From Sulfurovum sp. (lineage in GTDB: Bacteria > Campylobacterota > Campylobacteria > Campylobacterales > Sulfurovaceae), in assembly GCA_024637255.1 (NCBI GenBank), contig JAGXFO010000009.1:248001-312000 (forward strand): a DNA stretch of 64,000 bases. The letters run 5' to 3'. Within the stretch, counting starts at the first letter, position 1, and each line of letters begins with the position of its first letter. The translations under genes were made by a program, and so were the position numbers. Under the pieces are notes generated by a model that searched no databases, had not been told where the DNA came from, and saw only the letters and a list, made by a program, of their open reading frames with translations. This document shows, one piece after another, positions 51,943 through 61,313 of this stretch.

Positions 51943-52154
51943 ATTTAATTCCTTCGTATATAATTGGTGTCATTATATCCCTATTTTACTTAAGTAAGTT
52001 CAAAGTGCAGTGTATAGAATGCACCCTAGAAACTCAATAAATTAAAATTAAATAATCCATATTTGAAATAGCTAAAAGCTCTTATGCTAAATATGAATAG
52101 CATGAAAGATGGCATGCGTACAGCATGAGAAGCTGAGTTGTAGTTCTTAACAGT

Positions 52155-52160
52155 TATAAT
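52155..52160 (+). promoter_or_regulatory. -10 box of the thioredoxin-like gene
   Basis: A consensus TATAAT lies so that transcription would begin near 52167. That makes the ATG at 52168 unusable as a led start and supports the ATG at 52186, which has AGGA at 52176-52179. Confidence 0.45.
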
Positions 52161-52185
52161 TTGTAAAATGAATACAGGAATAAAA

Positions 52186-52503
52186 ATGACCTTAGAAGAA
52201 CTGGAGCAAACAATTAGAGAAGAAGTAGGCGTACTCTTGTATTTCTCTGGAGAACACTGCAGCGTGTGTCATGCACTGAGACCTAAGTTTAAAGAAGTCT
52301 TTGATGAAAACTTTTCTCAGCTTAAGCAGATATACCTAGATGCCCATGAAAACCCAGAAATATCTGCACATTTTCAAGTTTTTTCCGTACCTACCATGAT
52401 AGTTTTTATGGATGGAAAAGAGTTTGCAAGAGAAGGACGTTCTGTCAGTCTGCATCAGTTAACGGAACAACTAAAACGTCCTTACGGGATGATGACAGAG
52501 TAA
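52186..52503 (+). CDS. Thioredoxin-like protein
   Basis: A protein of about 105 residues with a thioredoxin fold. The active site reads EHCSVCHAL (CSVC) near residue 25, and the cis-proline loop is FSVPTMIVFMDG near residue 68. It has no signal peptide, so it acts in the cytosol. The redox pair CSVC differs from the CGPC of standard thioredoxin, so the partner may be specialised. I chose the second ATG for the ribosome site and the promoter position. It is a single-gene unit between yebC and the exbD gene, convergent with the latter. Confidence 0.82.
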   Translation: MTLEELEQTIREEVGVLLYFSGEHCSVCHALRPKFKEVFDENFSQLKQIYLDAHENPEISAHFQVFSVPTMIVFMDGKEFAREGRSVSLHQLTEQLKRPYGMMTE

Positions 52504-52544
52504 TGCTTCAGGGTATTGTGTGTACCACCATAGCCTAAATTCTA

Positions 52545-52922
52545 TTATTGCTTAGTAATAATAGAAATATTCTCAAACCCTTTGGTTTTTAAAATATCTA
52601 TGATACTGACAAAGTGTTCAAAAGCACTGGCTTTGTCCATATGTAAAGAGACCAAATCTTTTTTGGGATCCAATTTGAGGAGTTTTTCCTTGATAAGGTC
52701 AAGACCCAAGGCTTCTTTATCATAAAAGTATTTTCCCTCTTTATCTATGGCAATATGTATACTCTTTTTCTCTTCACTCTTTTTGGCACTAGCAGAGGGA
52801 AGATCGACTATAATCGTCTTATTTTTAACAAAGGTTGAGGTAGCAAGTATAATGACCAAAAGTACCAAAACGATGTCGATGAATGGCACAACATTCATCT
52901 TGTCAAAGCGTTCACGTCTCAT
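52545..52922 (-). CDS. exbD: ExbD/TolR-type biopolymer transport protein
   Basis: A 125-residue inner-membrane protein with one N-terminal helix. FDKMNVVPFIDIVLVLLVII carries the conserved membrane aspartate that conducts protons, and the rest is a periplasmic domain (about 45-125). With ExbB it energises TonB or Tol. No TonB gene is next to it. It follows exbB after 94 bp that contain three hairpins, so expression of the two may be uncoupled at the RNA level. ExbD and TolR are close relatives; without TolA, TolB or Pal nearby, ExbD is the better guess. Confidence 0.85.
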   Translation of the reverse strand: MRRERFDKMNVVPFIDIVLVLLVIILATSTFVKNKTIIVDLPSASAKKSEEKKSIHIAIDKEGKYFYDKEALGLDLIKEKLLKLDPKKDLVSLHMDKASAFEHFVSIIDILKTKGFENISIITKQ

Positions 52923-52937
52923 TTAATGGGTTCCTTT

Positions 52938-52993
52938 TTGGGCAAAGCCCAAGAAAGAACTCTTCGGCAGAGTACCCATACGGCTAGCCGTAT
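52938..52993 (-). repeat. Three hairpins between exbB and exbD
   Basis: Reading in the exbB to exbD direction: a perfect 16-base palindrome ATACGGCTAGCCGTAT (52993-52978), a 5-bp stem ACTCT-gccga-AGAGT, and a 6-bp stem TTGGGC-ttt-GCCCAA (52952-52938) that ends 16 bases before the exbD ATG. The last has the same GGCTTTGCC core as the stem before pdxJ. They may be small interspersed repeats or mRNA processing and stability elements. Confidence 0.5.
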
Positions 52994-53016
52994 TTTTTGT
53001 AAGTTGTTTTAACATT

Positions 53017-53454
53017 TTACTTTTCATCCTGCATGATTTCCCATTTTGAAAGAAGAATATCTACTTTGGTGAGTAGTGCATTATAGAGTACAGTTGCCGG
53101 GATAGCAACTACGAGTCCTGCCGCGGTTGCTTTGAGTGCAAGGGCAAGGTGTTTCATGATTTCGCCAGGGTCAATGGTATCTTGCTGGTCACCAATGATG
53201 TAAAAAGTCAGAATAATAGCAAGCACAGTCCCCAAAAGTCCTATATAAGGTGCATTTGAACCGATAGAAGCGATGGTAGCAAGACGCTTGGAAAGGTCAA
53301 TTTCAAGAGCAAGTTTATGCTGATAGTCGGACAATTTGACTGCACGGTAGAAGAGCACTCTTTCTATGGTGTAGGCGAATGTGATGAAACTCAAAAAAAT
53401 GAGTAAACCGATAACACCATAATCTACGATGTTTTTTAGTTGTTCAATAGGCAT
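53017..53454 (-). CDS. exbB: ExbB/TolQ-type proton channel protein
   Basis: A 145-residue protein with three membrane helices: about 13-32 (GVIGLLIFLSFITFAYTIE), 65-88 (APYIGLLGTVLAIILTFYII) and 105-128 (ALKATAAGLVVAIPATVLYN). The segment SIGSNAPYIGLLGTVLAII is the MotA/TolQ/ExbB signature. It is of the short ExbB type common in Campylobacterota. It forms the pentameric stator with ExbD encoded downstream. Upstream, 229 bp separate it from the divergent gyrA and hold the promoters of both. Confidence 0.88.
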   Translation of the reverse strand: MPIEQLKNIVDYGVIGLLIFLSFITFAYTIERVLFYRAVKLSDYQHKLALEIDLSKRLATIASIGSNAPYIGLLGTVLAIILTFYIIGDQQDTIDPGEIMKHLALALKATAAGLVVAIPATVLYNALLTKVDILLSKWEIMQDEK

Positions 53455-53683
53455 GCAATTTCCTGATTAATATAGTTGAGGCATTATATTCTAAGTATGT
53501 TAAGAGAATGTTAATGCAGAATCGCCAAAATAAGCGACATCTATAAATATATTATGTTAACCATAAAAGATTAAAAAATGTATAAATCCGTTTTAAGACA
53601 CCTGACAGCGATTTTGAGCCATTTTTAAGCCTTAATAGACATACGATTAGATAAAATGTAATTACTTTATTTGAAGGAAGAAA

Positions 53684-56176
53684 ATGTCAGACTTGTTTGA
53701 AGAACATCAAAATACACAAGAGATTTTAATAGAAGACAGTATGAAGGCCAGCTATCTTGACTACTCTATGAGTGTCATCATAGGTAGAGCATTACCAGAT
53801 GCCAGAGATGGGCTAAAACCTGTGCACAGAAGAATACTTTATGCGATGAATGACTTGAGTCTGGCGCATAGAAGTCCTTATAAAAAATCTGCACGTATTG
53901 TCGGTGATGTTATCGGTAAGTATCACCCGCATGGCGACAGCTCTGTGTATGATGCACTTGTACGTATGGCACAAGACTTTTCCATGCAGGCACCGCTTGT
54001 TGATGGTCAAGGAAACTTTGGTTCAGTCGATGGCGACAGCGCTGCGGCGATGAGATATACTGAAGCACGTATGACCAAGATAGCAGAAGAGCTTTTGAGT
54101 GATCTTGAAAAAGACACGGTTGATTTTGTATCAAACTATGATGACTCTATGCGCGAACCGGATGTACTCCCTTCGCGTGTACCCAATTTACTCCTTAATG
54201 GTTCAAGCGGTATTGCGGTGGGTATGGCTACAAATATTCCTCCGCATAGACTTGATGAAATCATTGAGGCACATATTTACCGCATAGATAATCCGGACTC
54301 AACTATTGAAGACATTATGAAAATCGTTCATGGTCCTGATTTTCCTACAGGAGGAATTATTTTTGGTCGAAAAGGGATTACAGATGCCTATACTACAGGA
54401 CGTGGACGCATAAAGGTACGTGCCAAAACACATATAGAACAAAAGGGGAATAAGGAAGTTATCGTCATCGATGAACTTCCTTACCAGGTCAATAAGGCAA
54501 GACTCATTGAAAACATCGCACAACTTGTGCGGGATAAACATATTGAGGGTATTTCTGAGCTACGTGATGAATCTGACCGTGAAGGTATGCGTGTTGTTTT
54601 TGAGCTAAAACGTGATGCGATGAGCGAGATAGTACTCAATAACCTTTTTAAAAGTTCACAAATGCAAGTGACCTTTGGTATCATCATGCTTGCTATTACA
54701 AACAAGGAACCAAAAGTATTTAAACTGATGGAACTTTTTGATCTTTTCCTGAAGCACAGAAAAACGGTAGTCATCAGAAGAACTATTTTTGAGCTTGAAA
54801 AAGCAAGAGCAAGAGCACACATCTTGGAAGGTCTCAAGATCGCTGTGGATAACATCGATGAAGTCATCAAGATCATTCGTGCATCTGCGGATGATGTCGC
54901 AGCCAGAGAAAACCTCATAAGCAGGTTTAGCCTCTCCGAAATTCAGGCAAAAGCTATCTTGGAGATGAGACTTAGACGTCTCACAGGTCTTGAGATAGAA
55001 AAAATTGAAAGTGAATTGGCCGAACTGCTTAAACTGATAGCTGAGCTTGAAGCTATTTTGAAAAGTGAAGATAAGATCAATGAGATTATCCGTGCAGAGC
55101 TTGTAGAAATAGGGGACAAATATTCAACACCACGCCGTACAGAGATCGTGGATGATTATGATGACATAGATATTGAAGATCTCATTCCAAATGAGCCAAT
55201 GGTTGTGACTATCACACACCGTGGATACATTAAGCGTGTACCGGTCAAACAGTATGAGAAGCAACATCGTGGCGGTAAAGGTAAAATAGCTGTAACTACA
55301 TATGACGATGATTTTATAGAGAAGTTCTTTACTTCAAATACCCATGATACGCTCATGTTCGTAACGGACAGAGGACAACTCTACTGGCTCAAAGTCTACC
55401 GTATTCCAGAGGGATCTCGTACGGCTAAAGGTAAAGCAGTTGTGAATCTGATTAATCTTCAGCAGGATGAGAAGATCATGGCGATTATCCCTACAACGGA
55501 CTTTGATGAGGATAAAGGTTTGGTATTCTTTACACAAAAAGGTATCGTGAAGAGAACAAACCTTTCTGAGTATTCTAACATAAGAAGCAATGGTGTAAGA
55601 GCAATCAACCTTGATGAAGATGATGCGTTGGTGGAGGCAAAGATAGTTAAACCAAATACGAAATGGCTCTTTATCGCGACTAAAAAAGGTCTGTGTATTA
55701 GATTTAAAGTAGAAGATGCCCGAGAAATAGGTAGGGTAGCGCGCGGTGTTACGGCAATTAAGTTTAAGATAGAAGATGACTATGTTTGTGGTGCTATCAC
55801 CATAGAAGATGAGGAAGATGAGCTTCTCATGTTGAGCGAAAAAGGTCTTGGAAAGCGTACGACTGCGAGTGAGTATCGTGAACAAAACCGTGCAGGTAAG
55901 GGGGTTATTTCTATGAAACTTACACCTAAAACCGGTGATGTTGTGGGTGTAGTAATGGTTGAAGATGATCAGGATCTAATGTGTTTAACCAGTATCGGCA
56001 AGATGATACGTGTAGACATGGAAACTATCCGTAAAGCAGGCAGGAATACTTCAGGTGTGAAGATAGTAAGCGTTGAAGCAAAAGATAAGGTTGTCAGCAT
56101 TGCAAAATGTGCAAAAGAAGAGATAGCTGAAGATTTTGATGATGAAAATATAGATGATACATTAGGGTTGGAATAA
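53684..56176 (+). CDS. gyrA: DNA gyrase subunit A
   Basis: The breakage-reunion subunit that introduces negative supercoils. The 830-residue protein has the winged-helix region HPHGDSSVYDALVRMAQ and the catalytic tyrosine Y125 in AAMRYTEARM. In the quinolone-determining region the E. coli Ser83 and Asp87 positions are S86 and D90, the unmutated form. The C-terminal beta-pinwheel has the GyrA box QHRGGKGK near residue 526. GAAGGAAG precedes the ATG. It is followed 1 base later by asd, an operon link common in this lineage. Confidence 0.98.
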   Translation: MSDLFEEHQNTQEILIEDSMKASYLDYSMSVIIGRALPDARDGLKPVHRRILYAMNDLSLAHRSPYKKSARIVGDVIGKYHPHGDSSVYDALVRMAQDFSMQAPLVDGQGNFGSVDGDSAAAMRYTEARMTKIAEELLSDLEKDTVDFVSNYDDSMREPDVLPSRVPNLLLNGSSGIAVGMATNIPPHRLDEIIEAHIYRIDNPDSTIEDIMKIVHGPDFPTGGIIFGRKGITDAYTTGRGRIKVRAKTHIEQKGNKEVIVIDELPYQVNKARLIENIAQLVRDKHIEGISELRDESDREGMRVVFELKRDAMSEIVLNNLFKSSQMQVTFGIIMLAITNKEPKVFKLMELFDLFLKHRKTVVIRRTIFELEKARARAHILEGLKIAVDNIDEVIKIIRASADDVAARENLISRFSLSEIQAKAILEMRLRRLTGLEIEKIESELAELLKLIAELEAILKSEDKINEIIRAELVEIGDKYSTPRRTEIVDDYDDIDIEDLIPNEPMVVTITHRGYIKRVPVKQYEKQHRGGKGKIAVTTYDDDFIEKFFTSNTHDTLMFVTDRGQLYWLKVYRIPEGSRTAKGKAVVNLINLQQDEKIMAIIPTTDFDEDKGLVFFTQKGIVKRTNLSEYSNIRSNGVRAINLDEDDALVEAKIVKPNTKWLFIATKKGLCIRFKVEDAREIGRVARGVTAIKFKIEDDYVCGAITIEDEEDELLMLSEKGLGKRTTASEYREQNRAGKGVISMKLTPKTGDVVGVVMVEDDQDLMCLTSIGKMIRVDMETIRKAGRNTSGVKIVSVEAKDKVVSIAKCAKEEIAEDFDDENIDDTLGLE

Positions 56177-56177
56177 G

Positions 56178-57215
56178 GTGAAAAAATATAACGTAGCAGT
56201 TGTCGGTGCAAGCGGCGCCGTAGGTGAAGAGCTTTTTAGAGTGTTGGATGAGTTAGACTTTCCTGTAGGAAACCTTTTGCCTTTGGCTAGTGCAAGGTCT
56301 GCAGGTGGTCCTGTTGAGTTTAAAGGAAAAGTCTACAAAATTGAAGAACTGACTGAAGAAGTATTTGAAGGCAGAGGGATTGATATCGCTTTCTTTTCGG
56401 CGGGCGGGAGTATCTCTGCACGCTATGCGAAGTATGCAGTAGAATCTGGGGCAGTGGTCATAGACAACACTTCTCACTTCAGAATGGATCCGAAAGTACC
56501 ATTGGTTGTACCTGAAGTGAATCCTGAAGACATTGAACTTTGGGAAGATGCAGGTATCATAGCAAACCCTAACTGTTCTACTATACAGATGGTACAGTTG
56601 CTTAAGCCACTGCATGATCTTTATGGCATAAAAAGAGTAGACGTGAGTACCTATCAGGCTGTGAGTGGGGCAGGGAAAAAGGGGATGGAAGAACTTGTTA
56701 CGCAGATGCAAGCCTTCTTCAACTTTACGCTGGATGATGCGAAAGTAAAAGCTTTTGCTCACCGCATAGCACTGAATGTCATTCCTCATATTGATACCCC
56801 TCAGGAAAATGGCTACACCAAAGAAGAGATGAAAATGGTTAATGAGACCAACAAGATCATGCACAGTGATTTTGCAGTATCTGCGACTTGTGTGCGTGTA
56901 CCGGTTCTTAGGAGTCACTCTGAGTCTATTACCATTACATTTGAAAATGATGTAGATGTGAATGTGGACAAAGTAAGAGAGGTATTGGGTAATTTTGAAA
57001 ATGTCACCGTATTGGATGATATGTCTAAAAATCTATATCCTATGCCACTTACTGCAACAGATACAGACGAGACCTATGTTGGGCGTATACGTAAAGATTT
57101 ATTTGCAAATAACATTTTACATCTCTGGGGAGTAGCCGATCAAGTAAGAGTAGGAGCTGCAACAAATGCAGTAAGAATCGCACAAAAATGGATTAAATTA
57201 GAGGAGAATGCTTAA
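56178..57215 (+). CDS. asd: Aspartate-semialdehyde dehydrogenase
   Basis: Asd reduces aspartyl phosphate to the semialdehyde, the branch point to lysine, diaminopimelate, threonine and methionine. GTG start one base after the gyrA stop, with the AAGG of that stop region as ribosome site. The 345-residue protein has the NADP motif VVGASGAVGEELFRVL at residues 8-23 and the catalytic cysteine C133 in IIANPNCSTIQMV. The active-site histidine lies in KVKAFAHRIALNVIPHID. Length is normal. Confidence 0.97.
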   Translation: MKKYNVAVVGASGAVGEELFRVLDELDFPVGNLLPLASARSAGGPVEFKGKVYKIEELTEEVFEGRGIDIAFFSAGGSISARYAKYAVESGAVVIDNTSHFRMDPKVPLVVPEVNPEDIELWEDAGIIANPNCSTIQMVQLLKPLHDLYGIKRVDVSTYQAVSGAGKKGMEELVTQMQAFFNFTLDDAKVKAFAHRIALNVIPHIDTPQENGYTKEEMKMVNETNKIMHSDFAVSATCVRVPVLRSHSESITITFENDVDVNVDKVREVLGNFENVTVLDDMSKNLYPMPLTATDTDETYVGRIRKDLFANNILHLWGVADQVRVGAATNAVRIAQKWIKLEENA

Positions 57216-57724
57216 TGTTAGAATCACTATTTGAAGGAGCTATCTGGAGAAGTAGGTTTATTGTACTTTTGGCAGTTGTTTTTGGTTTGTTGGGAGCGAT
57301 TATACTTTTTATTGTTGCATCATTAGATATTTGGAATGTAGCAACACATACATTTGATGTTATTACAACAGGGGCTCATCCTGCAACTTTTCATGAGGAC
57401 GTTGTAGCGGGTATTATAGGGGCAGTTGACTTGTATCTTATCGCTGTGGTAATGTTTATTTTTTCATTCGGTTTGTATGAACTTTTCATTTCAGACATCG
57501 ATGAAGCTACTGGTAAAAACGGAAGCAAACTGCTTGCGATTACTTCTCTTGACCAACTCAAGGACAAAATAGCAAAAGTCATCGTGATGGTTCTGGTGGT
57601 CAACTTTTTTCAAAGGGTTTTGCATACGAACTTTGCAACACCGCTGGAGATGTTGTATTTCGCACTCTCTATTGCCGCACTCTCTGTAGGGTTGTATTTC
57701 TTGGGGAAAGTAGGTAAGTATTAA
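57215..57724 (+). CDS. YqhA family (UPF0114) membrane protein
   Basis: A 169-residue protein with four membrane helices at about 15-36, 66-90, 110-130 and 147-165. The segment FGLYELFISDIDEA near residue 88 and the start LESLFEGAIWRSRFIVLLAV match the UPF0114/YqhA family, whose function is unknown. Its start overlaps the asd stop as TAATG, and its own stop overlaps the hemE start in the same way, so it is translationally coupled on both sides. The coupling says it is made in step with Asd and HemE but not why. Confidence 0.85.
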   Translation: MLESLFEGAIWRSRFIVLLAVVFGLLGAIILFIVASLDIWNVATHTFDVITTGAHPATFHEDVVAGIIGAVDLYLIAVVMFIFSFGLYELFISDIDEATGKNGSKLLAITSLDQLKDKIAKVIVMVLVVNFFQRVLHTNFATPLEMLYFALSIAALSVGLYFLGKVGKY

Positions 57725-58764
57725 TGGGAAAGATATTCGTAGATGCATGTCTGGGTAAAGAAACACCATACACGCCCGTATGGATGATGAGACAGGCAGG
57801 ACGTTATCTTCCTGAATATATGGCAGTAAGAGCAGAAGCAGGAAATTTTCTTAACTTGTGCCATGACCCAAAAAAAGCAGCTGAAGTAACCATACAGCCA
57901 TTGGACATTGTGGGTGTGGACGCAGCTATTTTATTTTCAGATATTCTTGTGATTCCGGATGAAATGGGAATGGATTTGAGCTTTATAAAAGGTGAGGGAC
58001 CAAAGTTTTCTGACCCTTTAGCTTCCCAAGAAGATTTAGATAGGCTCATTGGCGGTGAAGAGGCTGCGAGTAAACTGACTTATGTGTATGATACGATCAA
58101 ACTCTTGAGAGAGCAGCTCGACGCAAGAGGTGATGACAAGGCACTTATAGGCTTTACGGGAGCACCTTGGACACTTGCTACATATATGATAGAAGGACAA
58201 GGAACCAAAACGTATAATATTTGTAAAAAGATGATGTACACAAACCCTGAACTTTTACACAATATCTTGGCTAAGGTCACAGAAGTGGTAAAATTGTATA
58301 TGGAAAAACAAATAGAAGCGGGTATCGATGTCGTTCAGATATTTGACTCATGGGCAGCAGCGATAGAGCCGGGAAAATATGATGAATTCTCATGGAAATA
58401 TATGGTAGAGATAGCTGACTATCTTAAGTTAAAACACCCGACTGTGCCTATTATTATGTTCCCTAAGGGTATCCCTGCATTTTTAGACAAAGTGTACGGA
58501 AATTTTGATGTGTTTGGTGTAGACTGGTCAACACCTATGGCTCTTGCCAAAGAGAAACTGGGTGAGAAGTATGTGCTTCAGGGAAACATGGAGCCTTGCA
58601 GACTCTACTCTAAAGAGGCAACTACGCAATGCGTGGAAGCCATTCAAGAGATCATGGGGGGAAAGAGACATATTTTCAACCTTGGGCATGGTATTCTTCC
58701 TGATGTACCAGTAGAAAATGCCAAGCATTTTGTAAGTGAATGTCAGAGAGTAAGTAAACATTAA
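57724..58764 (+). CDS. hemE: Uroporphyrinogen decarboxylase
   Basis: HemE removes four acetate carboxyls from uroporphyrinogen III to give coproporphyrinogen III in haem synthesis. The 346-residue protein has the first signature PVWMMRQAGRYLPEY at residues 19-33, the substrate aspartate in ILFSDILVIP, and the second signature GFTGAPWTLATYMIEG near residue 140. GNMEPCRLY and NLGHGILPDVP lie near the end. Uroporphyrinogen III is also the substrate of CysG (28912), so this enzyme sits at the haem/siroheme branch. Confidence 0.97.
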   Translation: MGKIFVDACLGKETPYTPVWMMRQAGRYLPEYMAVRAEAGNFLNLCHDPKKAAEVTIQPLDIVGVDAAILFSDILVIPDEMGMDLSFIKGEGPKFSDPLASQEDLDRLIGGEEAASKLTYVYDTIKLLREQLDARGDDKALIGFTGAPWTLATYMIEGQGTKTYNICKKMMYTNPELLHNILAKVTEVVKLYMEKQIEAGIDVVQIFDSWAAAIEPGKYDEFSWKYMVEIADYLKLKHPTVPIIMFPKGIPAFLDKVYGNFDVFGVDWSTPMALAKEKLGEKYVLQGNMEPCRLYSKEATTQCVEAIQEIMGGKRHIFNLGHGILPDVPVENAKHFVSECQRVSKH

Positions 58765-58779
58765 GTTTAAAGGACTTTC

Positions 58780-60144
58780 TTGAAAAGAGAAACCCATCAT
58801 ATAGCCGTGGAAGAGTGCGAGATGGACATCGTGGGACACAAGATTTTTGTGCGCCTTAAAGATATTCCTATGTATCTCTCTAAAAGCACCAAAGACAGTA
58901 TACGAAACCGCTATAGCCACTCTATAGAAGTAGGGCTAAGTACAGAGTATATATTGAATCATCTCAGCGCACAATTGGGAGATGATGTTGATTTGAATTT
59001 TTTCAAGATAGGAAAAATAGTAGGTTTCATGCATGACATCGGCCATACTGCATTTAGTCATGATGGAGAGATCATCTTGGATAAAATGCTTCAAAAGGCT
59101 TCTGAATTATTTACAGCTCCCCTCAGATTTAATGCAAACCTCAATAACTTTAGACGTATCCTCAAGTATGAGTTTTATAATAACCTGCCAGAGGATGTTC
59201 GACAGTACGCTTTTGCTTCTTTAGTGAAACGTGTAGGAGAACTCGAAGAGTATCCTGAATATCTGTATCTAAAAACATATGTTATGGATGCAGTTGCGCT
59301 GGAGGAGAAGTATCTTAGCTCTAAAGGTGTCCCCATAAAAAATACTATGGGTAAAACCATTTTGTGCCAAGCGATGGATTTGGCTGATGAGAACCGGTAC
59401 CGTGTTACCGATATCATTGATGTGCTCAATATCTACTCCAAAGAAAAGCTCCAGGAGATACTCCTGCGCTGCATCAAAAGTGAAGTACGCGTTAAAGATG
59501 TGCGTAAATTTGTTCATCTCAAAACACTCATTGTCCCTGGCTATGAGGAACTACACTACGACAAGATGAAGATAAAAGATTTGCTCATCGCATTACTTAA
59601 ACGTTCAAGCAATGCTAAAACAGAGTTTCAAAATACAATGAACAGTATCTCTATGGCTTTTAATAGAAACTTTAGACTCAGAGAAGATGGAAAACTTGTC
59701 CCTGTTGATGCAGAGATAGAAGCGTTAAGAAAAGATTTCCAGAGAGTAGCTGCAAAATATATATGGGGATCAAAAAAGGTTCAAAAAATCAAGAAACCTT
59801 TTAGCCACTATTTTATGACAGTAGCAGATTACTTTATCAATAAAGAATTTGACATTGAACTGATTGACAGCAATACCTATAAAGAGCAACTGACAAGCTT
59901 GAATAATAGCGATTTAAGTAAAGAAGCATATCAAAGAGAGAGGCTTAGTTTATTACGCAATTTTTTAGGCGGATTGACCAACCTTAAGATTATAGAACTC
60001 TACAAAAAGATAGCACTTGTAAAGTTTGAAGTAAAATTGGGGTATAAATTAGAAAATCGTGATAAACTTGTTGAAAAAAATTCAATAGAGTCTTTTGAGA
60101 AAAAGTTAGAAAAACAAGGTCAAAGATTACTCACAAAGAGGTAG
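58780..60144 (+). CDS. HD-domain phosphohydrolase (dGTPase-like)
   Basis: A 454-residue protein with TTG start and AAAGGA five bases upstream. The HD motif is complete: RYSHSIEVGL with H47, then GFMHDIGHTAFSHDGE with H85-D86 and H89. HDIGH-x-x-F-x-H-x-GE is the pattern of deoxynucleoside triphosphohydrolases (Dgt/SAMHD1 type). Overall length and the long helical C-terminal part also suit that family. Substrate cannot be told from sequence. It lies in the hemE operon direction, 15 bases after hemE and 2 bases before the radical SAM gene. Confidence 0.85.
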   Translation: MKRETHHIAVEECEMDIVGHKIFVRLKDIPMYLSKSTKDSIRNRYSHSIEVGLSTEYILNHLSAQLGDDVDLNFFKIGKIVGFMHDIGHTAFSHDGEIILDKMLQKASELFTAPLRFNANLNNFRRILKYEFYNNLPEDVRQYAFASLVKRVGELEEYPEYLYLKTYVMDAVALEEKYLSSKGVPIKNTMGKTILCQAMDLADENRYRVTDIIDVLNIYSKEKLQEILLRCIKSEVRVKDVRKFVHLKTLIVPGYEELHYDKMKIKDLLIALLKRSSNAKTEFQNTMNSISMAFNRNFRLREDGKLVPVDAEIEALRKDFQRVAAKYIWGSKKVQKIKKPFSHYFMTVADYFINKEFDIELIDSNTYKEQLTSLNNSDLSKEAYQRERLSLLRNFLGGLTNLKIIELYKKIALVKFEVKLGYKLENRDKLVEKNSIESFEKKLEKQGQRLLTKR

Positions 60145-60146
60145 CT

Positions 60147-61058
60147 ATGAATATTATATTTGGTCCCGTACATTCACGTCGTTTTGGTAAATCTTTAGGG
60201 GTTGACCTAAGTCCGGGTAAAAAACAGTGTAATTTTGATTGTCTTTACTGTGAGCTTGAGCCTGCTAAAACCATGGATACTTATGATGAAGTAGTGAGTG
60301 TAGAAGAAATCACTACAGCGCTTAAAGCAGCACTCAGGGAACATGATGATATAGACTTCATCACACTCACTGCAAACGGTGAGCCTACACTCTATCCATA
60401 CCTTTCAGAATTGATAGACCAGATAAATACCTTTAAAGGTACAATGAAGACACTTATCCTGTCCAATGCAGCAAATATTGATGACATTAAGGTGCAGGAT
60501 GCACTGCTAAAACTTGATGAAGTAAAACTCTCTTTGGATTGTGCCACCCAAAAATGTTTGCAAAAACTTGACCGTTCTCATGCAGGTATAGATGTGGAAA
60601 ATATCAAAGCAGGAATGCTGGCTTTTAAAGCAAGATATAATGGACCACTTGTCATAGAGATACTCATCGTGAAAACACTCAATGACTCTAAAGATGAGAT
60701 AAGCAAGCTCAACGAGTACCTGCTGAAACTGCAGCCCACACGTATAGATATGGGAACCATAGACAGACCACCTGCATTTGATGTAAAGCCTGTAAGCTAT
60801 GAAAAACTACTGGAAATCAGTCATCTTTTTGACAGTACTTTGCCAGTTTACATAGTATCACGTAAAAAAGCAGAAATCTCAGCTTCTAGTTACAGTAACG
60901 AAGAGATACTCGATACATTGTCAAATCGTCCTTTGACAGAAGAAGACATAGAAGCACTTTTTGATGCAGAAAGTAAAAAAAGAGTAGAAAACCTGCTTCG
61001 TGAACATAAAATAAAGATTGTTTCCACAAATGGGGTAGAATTTTACAAAAAAGCTTAA
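60147..61058 (+). CDS. Radical SAM protein (COG0731-like)
   Basis: A 303-residue radical SAM enzyme. The cluster motif is CNFDCLYC with C28, C32 and C35, after the conserved start NIIFGPVHSRRFGKSLGVDL. ITLTANGEPTLYPYLSELI holds the SAM-binding GEP element. The family is annotated as wyosine-synthetase-like (TYW1-related), but that name comes from archaeal relatives and the bacterial reaction is unknown. The C-terminal 60 residues form a small helical domain (LSNRPLTEEDIEALFD). It ends the hemE-led gene run before tRNA-Asn. Confidence 0.85.
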   Translation: MNIIFGPVHSRRFGKSLGVDLSPGKKQCNFDCLYCELEPAKTMDTYDEVVSVEEITTALKAALREHDDIDFITLTANGEPTLYPYLSELIDQINTFKGTMKTLILSNAANIDDIKVQDALLKLDEVKLSLDCATQKCLQKLDRSHAGIDVENIKAGMLAFKARYNGPLVIEILIVKTLNDSKDEISKLNEYLLKLQPTRIDMGTIDRPPAFDVKPVSYEKLLEISHLFDSTLPVYIVSRKKAEISASSYSNEEILDTLSNRPLTEEDIEALFDAESKKRVENLLREHKIKIVSTNGVEFYKKA

Positions 61059-61065
61059 GTAACTC

Positions 61066-61094
61066 TTGACTTTAAAGGTCTTTTCCCCTATAAT
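61066..61094 (+). promoter_or_regulatory. Consensus promoter of tRNA-Asn
   Basis: TTGACT at 61066-61071 and TATAAT at 61089-61094 with a 17-base spacer give a near-perfect sigma-70 promoter. Transcription would start about 35 bases before the tRNA. Confidence 0.85.
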
Positions 61095-61135
61095 CTCCCC
61101 CACGAAACAAGTACCTTTCTTTTTTCTTAAACCAT

Positions 61136-61210
<75 letters not shown>

Positions 61211-61313
61211 CCCTTCAAAAAACCATTAAAACACTTTTTCTCCATATGGTCGATATAATTCCATCATAACTCTGATTGTCAATGATACATAGAAATATAA
61301 AAATTTAAAATAC

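Noticed and set aside
51254..51997. A 247-codon ORF antisense to yebC
   Set aside because: Its composition (runs of Ser) is what the complement of acidic Asp/Glu codons gives; yebC is a clear conserved gene.
56253..56918. A 221-codon ORF antisense to asd
   Set aside because: It lies fully inside asd on the other strand, with no recognisable domain and no ribosome site.
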